Shown here in pieces: positions 58,110 through 64,000 of a stretch of 64,000 nt of DNA. Every line of letters starts with the position of its first letter. Positions within the stretch are counted from its first letter, which is position 1. The stretch spans positions 930,001 through 994,000 of the forward strand of contig NZ_CP009251.1 in the NCBI RefSeq assembly GCF_001941345.1, given 5' to 3'. A program made the translations under genes and the position numbers. The notes beneath the pieces were generated by a model. It made no database searches. It was not told where the DNA came from and saw nothing but the letters and a program-made list of their open reading frames with translations. Origin of the DNA: Corynebacterium stationis. GTDB lineage: Bacteria > Actinomycetota > Actinomycetes > Mycobacteriales > Mycobacteriaceae.

Positions 58110-59597
58110 TTAGCTATCTTTTTCCGCAGCGATATCTTGCAGTGCCGCGATGATAGTGCGCGCAGGAACGCCGGTGGCGCGCGGAGTGGTGTAGCCACGA
58201 GCAGCGCCGCCATTCCAGGATGGGCCAGCTACGTCAATGTGTGCCCACTGCACATCATCGGTGACGAACTGCGCCAGGTAGGTACCGGCGAATTGCATGC
58301 CGCCTTCACGCTTGGCGTTGATATTGCGGATGTCAGCAGCCTTAGACTTGATTTCCTCATCGTGCTCTTCAAGCAGCGGCACAGCCCAAGCATTTTCACC
58401 AACTGCGCGGCCAATCTCAGCGACACGGTCGCGGAAGTCCTCAGAGCCCATGACACCAGCGGTGCGGGAGCCTAGGGCCACCATCTGCGCGCCGGTCAAA
58501 GTTGCGGTTTCAATCAAGTAATCCGGGTTGTCTTCGCAGGCACGCGCGATGGCATCGGCAAGCACCAAGCGTCCCTCGGCATCGGTGTTAAGAACTTCTG
58601 AGGTCAACCCGCCGTAGTGGGTGATGACATCGCCAGGGCGCGTTGCTTCCCCCGAAGGCATATTCTCTGCCAACGGCAGGAAAGCGGTGACCTTAACCGG
58701 GATCTCCAGCTTCGCAGCAGCAATCGTTGCACCCGCGACGGCAGCGGAACCACCCATATCCGAAATCATGTCCCACATGCCAGCACCTGGCTTAATCGAA
58801 ATACCACCGGTATCAAAGGTAATACCCTTGCCCACCAAAGCGACTGACTTCTTGGCCTTCTTTGGACTCCAGCTCAAACGCACCAGGCGGGGAGCACGTG
58901 CAGAGCCCTGACCAACGGACAAGATTCCGCCGAAGCCCTGCTTCTTTAGTTCCTTTTCGTCTAAGACCTCAACTTCTAGGCCTGCCTTGGTCCCTTGCTC
59001 CTTGAGGTACTTTGCATAAGACGCAGGGTAGAGCTCATTCGATGGGGTATTGGTCAAGGTGCGGGCAAATGCGACTGCTTCTGCGCCGATAACAGCGGCC
59101 TCGAAGACTTCTTTGTCTTCTTTAGAGACCACGGTGATCTTCACTGGTGCCTCATCGGCATCTGCCTCAGTCGAGCGAATTCCACGGGTGGAGTAGCCGC
59201 CCAAGATTAGACCTTCAACTGTGGCTGCAAGACCAAAGTCTGAAATCGTGGTGGCAACGTGCTTTTCGCCAACCAAAGCACGCGCAACGCTACCGGCGGC
59301 GCGGCGCAGGGCTTCATCGTCAAGCTTTTCTGGGTTACCCAAACCAACCGCGACAACCGACTCCGCGTTAACACCCTTAGGCGCTGGGATACGCGTGATT
59401 TCATCTGGCTTGCCCTTTGCACCTACGGAAGAAAGAGCCTGCAAGGTTGCTTTGAGCTCAGAGCTTCCCAGCAATGCAGTTCGTGGTAGCTCCAGGCCCT
59501 CTTCGCCTTGGAAAGCGGCGATAACCAGGATATTCGCCTTGGATGGAGTCTTCTTCTCTAGCTTTACGGTGGGCAAAGCTGATGCCACGACAGTCAC
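58110..59597 (-). CDS. pepA: Leucyl aminopeptidase (M17)
   Basis: 495 residues. The M17 signature NTDAEGRLVLADA is near 330 and the metal/catalytic Lys segment VGKGITFDTGGISIKP near 255. A two-metal exopeptidase; in E. coli it also binds DNA. GTG start after GGAGGA at 59606-59611. Divergent from ilvE across 83 bp. Confidence 0.96.
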   Translation of the reverse strand: MTVVASALPTVKLEKKTPSKANILVIAAFQGEEGLELPRTALLGSSELKATLQALSSVGAKGKPDEITRIPAPKGVNAESVVAVGLGNPEKLDDEALRRAAGSVARALVGEKHVATTISDFGLAATVEGLILGGYSTRGIRSTEADADEAPVKITVVSKEDKEVFEAAVIGAEAVAFARTLTNTPSNELYPASYAKYLKEQGTKAGLEVEVLDEKELKKQGFGGILSVGQGSARAPRLVRLSWSPKKAKKSVALVGKGITFDTGGISIKPGAGMWDMISDMGGSAAVAGATIAAAKLEIPVKVTAFLPLAENMPSGEATRPGDVITHYGGLTSEVLNTDAEGRLVLADAIARACEDNPDYLIETATLTGAQMVALGSRTAGVMGSEDFRDRVAEIGRAVGENAWAVPLLEEHDEEIKSKAADIRNINAKREGGMQFAGTYLAQFVTDDVQWAHIDVAGPSWNGGAARGYTTPRATGVPARTIIAALQDIAAEKDS

Positions 59598-59680
59598 GTG
59601 TATGTCCTCCTTGAAGGGATTTTAGAAAATTATCTAACCTCCAAGCTTAACCAAAAACGCAAAGGAGTATGTTAGAGGCC

Positions 59681-60784
59681 ATGACTTCGCTGACATATTC
59701 CGTAAATCCGTCCCCTAATCCCACTTCGGAAGAACGATTGGCTGAGATTCTGGCCAATCCTGGCTTTGGCCAGCACTTCACCGATCACATGGTCACCATC
59801 GATTGGAACGAGGAGAAGGGCTGGCATGATGCGCAGGTGCGCCCTTATGAAGCCCTTCCGATGGACCCAGCAACCACCGTGTTGCATTACGGACAGGCGA
59901 TTTTCGAAGGCATCAAGGCTTACCGTCAGGCAGATGGTTCTGTTGCTACCTTCCGCCCAGAGCGCAACGGTGAGCGCCTGATGCGCTCGGCAGAGCGTCT
60001 GGCAATGCCGCAGTTGCCTGTCGATGACTTCGTGGAGTCCCTTCGCCAGCTCGTCGAGATTGACCAGGCCTGGGTTCCTGCGGCCGGTGGGGAAGCAGCG
60101 TTGTACCTGCGTCCATTTATGATCTCGACTGAGGTTTCCTTGGGCGTTGCTCCAGCGAATACCTACCGTTACTTTGTTATCGCCTCGCCTGCTGGCGCCT
60201 ACTTCAAGGGCGGCATCAAGCCGGTTTCGGTGTGGCTGTCGACTGACTACGTCCGCGCAGCACCAGGTGGCACTGGCGCCGCGAAATTTGCTGGAAACTA
60301 CGCAGGTTCCTTACTGGCGCAGGCACAAGCGGAAGAAAAGGGCTGCGACCAGGTTGTCTGGCTCGATGGTATTGAGCGCAAGTACATCGAAGAAATGGGC
60401 GGCATGAACCTGTTTTTCGTTTACGGCTCTGGCGATGATGCCACCGTTGTCACCCCAGCCCTGTCAGGTTCCTTGCTCGCGGGTATTACCCGTGAATCTT
60501 TGCTGCAGGTTGCTGAAGATATGGGGCTGAAGGTCGAAGAGCGCCGCATCACTGCGCAAGAATGGCGCGACGACGCTGAATCTGGCGCGATGACTGAAGC
60601 CTTCGCCGCTGGTACCGCCGCGGTTATTACCCCAGTCGGCAAGGTCTTGGGCAATGATGTTGATTTCCAGGTCAACAACAACGAAGCTGGCGAAATCACC
60701 ATGGCTTTGCGTGAGCGCCTGACCGGCATTCAGCACGGCGCTGTTGAAGATACCCACGGCTGGTTGCACACCTTGGTGAAGTAG
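59681..60784 (+). CDS. ilvE: Branched-chain amino acid aminotransferase
   Basis: 367 residues, close to C. glutamicum IlvE from MTSL onward. Class IV aminotransferase features are GQAIFEGIKAYR near 75, PLP Lys region KYIEEMGGMNLFFVY near 228, and the phosphate-binding EITMALRERL near 340. It makes Leu, Ile and Val from the 2-oxoacids. ATG at 59681 by homology; ATG at 59669 is only 1 nt from AAAGGAG. The terminator follows. Confidence 0.96.
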   Translation: MTSLTYSVNPSPNPTSEERLAEILANPGFGQHFTDHMVTIDWNEEKGWHDAQVRPYEALPMDPATTVLHYGQAIFEGIKAYRQADGSVATFRPERNGERLMRSAERLAMPQLPVDDFVESLRQLVEIDQAWVPAAGGEAALYLRPFMISTEVSLGVAPANTYRYFVIASPAGAYFKGGIKPVSVWLSTDYVRAAPGGTGAAKFAGNYAGSLLAQAQAEEKGCDQVVWLDGIERKYIEEMGGMNLFFVYGSGDDATVVTPALSGSLLAGITRESLLQVAEDMGLKVEERRITAQEWRDDAESGAMTEAFAAGTAAVITPVGKVLGNDVDFQVNNNEAGEITMALRERLTGIQHGAVEDTHGWLHTLVK

Positions 60785-60814
60785 AAATACTTTAAGTCTT
60801 AACGTTTAAGCGAA

Positions 60815-60846
60815 AGTCCCGTTAGAAGAGCTCTTCTAACGGGACT
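60815..60846 (+). terminator. Perfect palindrome, terminator after ilvE
   Basis: A 32-bp perfect palindrome (AGTCCCGTTAGAAGAG and its complement with no loop), followed by AACTTTTA. It is 30 nt after the ilvE stop and also 50 nt from the end of the convergent cobT-like gene. Confidence 0.82.
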
Positions 60847-60895
60847 AACTTTTACCAGGGCCAAACGGCCCTGAATTGAATCAAATCGATTGGAT

Positions 60896-61900
60896 TCAAT
60901 CTTGATTCAAGGCATTGGAGACGCTCACGACTTCATCGCCAACCAGCTCGATGCTTGAGCGAATCAAAGGCAACGCAGCGAGTGCACCGAGGCCCTGACC
61001 TGCAGACATATCGAGGTTAAGTAGGGGAGTCAGCTCTAAGTCTTGCAGGGCTAAGACATGGGCAGGCTCAGCGGTGACATCCGCGGCAAAGCACCAGGAT
61101 GCGGTTCCAGGAGCCATGCGCTCTGCCAGCGTTGCGGCCACAGCAGCGAACATGCCCGAAATCAGCACGGGGGTTCGTCGCGTGGCTGCCTGCGCAATCA
61201 ATGCGGCCTCGGCAGCTAAGTCGGCGTTACCAATGACTTGCAATAGCTCTTGCGGGCTGGTGGCAAAATTACGAGCCCTAAACATGGCATCGCGAATTAC
61301 CGCGACCTTGGTCTTCCACATGGCATCAGTAGTGCCCGAACCCGGGCCGACGATGGCTACCGGTTCGGTGCGCGACAGGACACCCATCACGGCTGCAGCG
61401 ACTGTGGAATTAGCCACTGCAAGATCAGCAGGGATAAGCAAGTCTGTACCTGCATCGATTTCGCGATCGGCGGTGTTCTTGCCCAGTTCCATGGCCGATT
61501 GCAGCTGCTCAGGTGACAGACCATTTTCCACGTCAATCGCGCCAGAGGTGATATCCGTCTTGAGCAGTTCGACGCTGGCATCGGCAGCAATTGCTAGTCG
61601 ATGCACGGGGCCGATACTCGCTTCGACTTCCGCAACCTGCTCACCGGTGGCTTCAGGGGCATACGCCGAAAGGCCGTGTCCTTGGAAAGTGCGCTGCGCA
61701 ATGCCATTTTCACTGGCGAAAACAATAACGCGAACACGCTGTAGCGCAAGTGGTGGAACTTGTGCTTGGCAACTAGCTAACCACAGTGCAGGATCCGCAA
61801 ATTTTCCTAAGCTCAGCCCCCGCGGCGTGGCATGTAGTGCAGTTGCAACTGCGGCGCGGGCTTGTGCATCGGGTGCAGGAACAGCGGGAAAATCAAGCAT
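60896..61900 (-). CDS. cobT: CobT-like nicotinate-nucleotide phosphoribosyltransferase with substituted active site
   Basis: 334 residues with the CobT fold (NFATSPQELLQVIGNADLAAEAALI, VLISGM, VLALQDLELTPLLNLD). CobT transfers phosphoribosyl to dimethylbenzimidazole. The conserved LGEG-S-GA catalytic-Glu segment reads AGQGLGA (Gln302), and the GEMGIGNTT loop reads ADLAVANST near 158-166. So the activity may be altered or lost. I recall cobT near cobU at this locus in C. glutamicum; cobU is not present here. Downstream of the DUF3043 gene by 9 nt. Confidence 0.8.
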   Translation of the reverse strand: MLDFPAVPAPDAQARAAVATALHATPRGLSLGKFADPALWLASCQAQVPPLALQRVRVIVFASENGIAQRTFQGHGLSAYAPEATGEQVAEVEASIGPVHRLAIAADASVELLKTDITSGAIDVENGLSPEQLQSAMELGKNTADREIDAGTDLLIPADLAVANSTVAAAVMGVLSRTEPVAIVGPGSGTTDAMWKTKVAVIRDAMFRARNFATSPQELLQVIGNADLAAEAALIAQAATRRTPVLISGMFAAVAATLAERMAPGTASWCFAADVTAEPAHVLALQDLELTPLLNLDMSAGQGLGALAALPLIRSSIELVGDEVVSVSNALNQD

Positions 61901-61909
61901 GGATAAATT

Positions 61910-62620
61910 TTAGCGCTTCACGCGTGGACGAGGAGTACGCCACTTGTATGGCTGGGTTGCACGCGAGTACGCGTAAAAGCCCAGGGAAACACCAGCTTCG
62001 GTGGTGCCCGGGAAGGCCTTGCGTACTGCCTTGTTGGAAGAACGTCCCAGGTAGATGCCTTCTACCAACAAGACCACGATGAAGACCATGGCCACGATGG
62101 AAGAAATATTGGCAAAGGAAGGAGCGACGGTACCTAAGAACATGATCAGCAGCATGACCAATGCTGCCGGCATTGCCCATTCGTTGATAAAGCGACGTGA
62201 GTCTACCCAGTCACGAACAAATGCACGCACTTCGCCCTTATCGCGCGGCATCAAGTAGCGCTCATCGCCAGCTGCCATACGTTCTTGGGTGACGCGGTTT
62301 TGCTCGCGTCGCTGCTCGCGCTCTTGCTGCTTGTACTGCTTCCACTCTTCCTTTGACATGGATGCCTTAAGCTTCTTGCGGTTTTGCGCCAGTTGCGCCG
62401 AGGAGACTCCACGCGGATCACGCTTTACGCCACGTGCGATTTCCTGCTCATCACGCTTCGGGGTAGGACGTCCTTTTGGAGGGGTATAGCCCTTAGGGAG
62501 ATTGCCTTCGGTCTCACTGGACTCGAGGGAGGAGGCATCTACTTCGTTGGTTTGAGAGTTTTTATTCTCAAAAACGGAGGAGCCATCTGACTTAGAATCT
62601 TTTTGCCACGGTAACTTCAC
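61910..62620 (-). CDS. DUF3043-family membrane protein
   Basis: 236 residues. The first 110 residues are basic and low-complexity (KGYTPPKGRPTPKRDEQE). Two membrane helices are at about 155-200. The family is conserved between HesB and cob genes in corynebacteria. Function unknown. GTG at 62620 (VKLPWQK opening) is chosen for family fit; the frame is open to 62746. No clear ribosome site, so it may be leaderless. Confidence 0.85.
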   Translation of the reverse strand: MKLPWQKDSKSDGSSVFENKNSQTNEVDASSLESSETEGNLPKGYTPPKGRPTPKRDEQEIARGVKRDPRGVSSAQLAQNRKKLKASMSKEEWKQYKQQEREQRREQNRVTQERMAAGDERYLMPRDKGEVRAFVRDWVDSRRFINEWAMPAALVMLLIMFLGTVAPSFANISSIVAMVFIVVLLVEGIYLGRSSNKAVRKAFPGTTEAGVSLGFYAYSRATQPYKWRTPRPRVKR

Positions 62621-62909
62621 AGTGCTTAGGTTACAAGGCTTTGCCCCAAAGGTGACAATAGCCTCGGGTGTATACGGGGAATAATCCAGGATTATTCCGG
62701 GAATAGTTGTCGTATCTTTAGCGTTGTGCAACATAGCCATTGCCATACTCGGGTAAAAATTTATCGACGTTCTTTTGCGAAGATTTAAATCAGAGTAGGG
62801 TAGAGGATTATCAGACTGGATAGAAAGTACGGATTTTCCGGACTCGCTATGATGGTCACAGACGATGTATCACACAATTCGACACTCTCGTTTAAGTTAG
62901 GGGAGAAAC

Positions 62910-63254
62910 ATGACTGCTCCAGCATCTGCAACTGGTGTAATTTTGACCGAGGCTGCTGCTTCTAAGGCAAAGTCTTTGCTTGATCAGGAAGGTCGCGATG
63001 ACCTCTCCTTGCGTATCGCGGTACAGCCAGGTGGCTGCGCTGGCTTGCGCTACCAGCTTTACTTCGATGACCGCACCTTGGATGGTGACAAGGTTGAGAC
63101 CATCGGTGGCGTTAACCTGGTTGTTGACAAGATGAGCGTTCCTTACCTGATGGGCGCAAAGATTGACTTTGCCGACACCATCGAGCAGCAGGGCTTTACC
63201 ATCGATAACCCTAACGCTGGCGGTTCCTGCGCCTGTGGTGACTCCTTTAACTAA
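62910..63254 (+). CDS. HesB/IscA-type iron-sulfur carrier protein
   Basis: 114 residues. The three family cysteines are intact: Cys43 in GGCAG, Cys107 and Cys109 in GGSCACGD. A-type carrier that delivers Fe-S clusters to apo-proteins such as LipA. GGGGAGA precedes the ATG. Divergent from DUF3043 across 289 bp and convergent with asnB; terminator follows. Confidence 0.95.
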   Translation: MTAPASATGVILTEAAASKAKSLLDQEGRDDLSLRIAVQPGGCAGLRYQLYFDDRTLDGDKVETIGGVNLVVDKMSVPYLMGAKIDFADTIEQQGFTIDNPNAGGSCACGDSFN

Positions 63255-63272
63255 GGCAACCTAAAAATAAAT

Positions 63273-63326
63273 AAAGCTCAGCGGCCTCCATACTTTGAAT
63301 GAAGTAGTGGAGGCCGCTGAGCTTTT
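63273..63326 (+). terminator. Terminator between hesB-type gene and asnB
   Basis: An 18-bp stem (AAAGCTCAGCGGCCTCCA and complement) around an 18-nt loop, ending in TTTTC; bidirectional position between convergent genes. Confidence 0.9.
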
Positions 63327-63404
63327 CTCTAACGTCACTACCCAGCGAACACCGCTAGGTAGCACGCACTCACGTAACGCGCGACGCGGGATAACACGCG
63401 TTAC

Positions 63405-64000
63405 CTAGAGCTTGACTGGGTAATCCTGGCGCTCGATATTCGGGTCGATGCGCTTTTCGACGAAGATGCCGTGCCAGATCATAAAGGACAGCACGGTCCA
63501 CAAACGGCGTGAGTGATCAGAGATGCCGTCACGGTGTTCCTTGAGCATTTCAAGAACGGCCGCGCGGTCGAAGATGTCATCAGTTTGCGACTGGTTAATC
63601 GTATCTTGTGCCCAACCGAAGAGTTCGTCACCAGCGAGCCAGTGACGCATTGGAACTGGGAAGCCCAACTTCTTGCGGTGGAGAACATGTGGGGGAACGA
63701 TCTGCTCGAGAGCCTTACGCAATGCGTACTTGGTGGTTCCGTGCGCAATCTTGTATTCGTGCGGGATGGTCTCCGCAACCTTGAATACTTCCTTATCCAA
63801 GAATGGCACTCGTAGTTCCAAAGAGTTGGCCATATTCATCTTGTCAGCCTTGACTAGGATGTCGCCGCGCATCCAGGTGAACAGGTCCAGGTGCTGCATG
63901 CGAGCGACTGGATCCATGTGCTCAGACTGTGCGTAGATGGGCGCGGTAACATCTTCATGGTTCCACTCTGGGCGTGCCCAAGGAATCACGCGCTTAAGTT
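63405..64000 (-). CDS. asnB: Asparagine synthase, glutamine-hydrolysing (partial, 3' part)
   Basis: The C-terminal about 198 residues are in the window; the start lies beyond the right edge. Segments typical of the synthetase domain are DLFTWMRGDILVKADKMNMA, ELRVPFLDKEV and LPE-type KKLGFPVPMRHWL. The enzyme makes asparagine from aspartate, glutamine and ATP. The C. glutamicum homologue (ltsA) is known for a role in cell-wall integrity. Its placement after HesB/DUF3043 matches that locus. Confidence 0.95.
   Translation of the reverse strand, partial: LKRVIPWARPEWNHEDVTAPIYAQSEHMDPVARMQHLDLFTWMRGDILVKADKMNMANSLELRVPFLDKEVFKVAETIPHEYKIAHGTTKYALRKALEQIVPPHVLHRKKLGFPVPMRHWLAGDELFGWAQDTINQSQTDDIFDRAAVLEMLKEHRDGISDHSRRLWTVLSFMIWHGIFVEKRIDPNIERQDYPVKL

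Overview
The window is chromosomal DNA from a Corynebacterium-type actinobacterium. Evidence: AceE, ThrC, IlvE, LipA, GlnA and GlnE read as close relatives of the C. glutamicum proteins; gene neighbours match that genus (glnA2-glnE, lipB-lipA near aceF and glnA, pepA/ilvE, DUF3043/HesB/asnB); there is a type A RNase P RNA; and many starts are GTG/TTG. A full glycine cleavage set (gcvP-gcvT, gcvH) is, to my knowledge, absent from C. glutamicum, so a species nearer C. ammoniagenes/C. stationis/C. casei is an inference. No CRISPR array, prophage, intact IS or secondary-metabolite cluster is visible.

Layout. 0-5.9 kb: a HAD phosphatase (cut by the left edge) overlapping an acyl carrier protein gene, a divergent alpha/beta hydrolase, then a TPP riboswitch and the thiE-thiO-thiS-thiG-thiF operon for the thiazole half of thiamine. 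6-9.8 kb: aceE (pyruvate dehydrogenase E1), a DUF3052 gene and tRNA-Val(UAC). 9.8-14.2 kb: an accessory segment with a transposase-like remnant, a large-subunit catalase and about 1.5 kb of decayed DNA. 14.2-16.7 kb: a two-gene PTS of the ascorbate (Ula) type. 16.8-22.2 kb: SURF1, LMW tyrosine phosphatase, Nif3-like protein, zinc-ribbon coiled coil, RNase HI-phosphatase fusion and rnpB. 22.2-28.4 kb: RNB-domain nuclease, degenerate galactokinase-like protein, small conserved protein, CYTH-CHAD protein and DUF2786 protein. 28.5-33 kb: glnA2-glnE. 33-36 kb: two unknown proteins and an ATPase. 36-45.3 kb: MFS permease, thrC with a 44-codon gene behind it, lipoprotein protease, Nudix hydrolase, CDF metal exporter with a promoter-overlapping palindrome, DHA2 exporter, glnA with a candidate AmtR box, and an RDD protein. 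45.5-57.3 kb: DUF4191, lipA, lipB, gcvH, flavoprotein monooxygenase, ABM-domain protein, gcvT, gcvP and aceF. 57.6-64 kb: small unknown, pepA, ilvE, cobT-like gene, DUF3043, HesB/IscA protein and the 3' part of asnB.

Functional logic. The window holds a lipoate/2-oxoacid hub: AceE and AceF (three lipoyl domains), GcvH/T/P, and LipB/LipA that lipoylate both AceF and GcvH. TPP for AceE is served by the riboswitch-controlled thi operon. Nitrogen assimilation is represented by glnA, glnA2, the GlnE adenylyltransferase and asnB.

I did not find a clear, wholly new multigene system. The most noteworthy signals are: stem-loop repeats of one apparent family straddling the stop codons of two unrelated genes; the island-like catalase segment beside tRNA-Val; a 384-bp in-gene duplication in aceF; a CobT-like protein whose catalytic Glu is Gln; a galactokinase-fold protein with eroded motifs; and a perfect 9-9-9 palindrome over an apparently leaderless promoter of the metal exporter.
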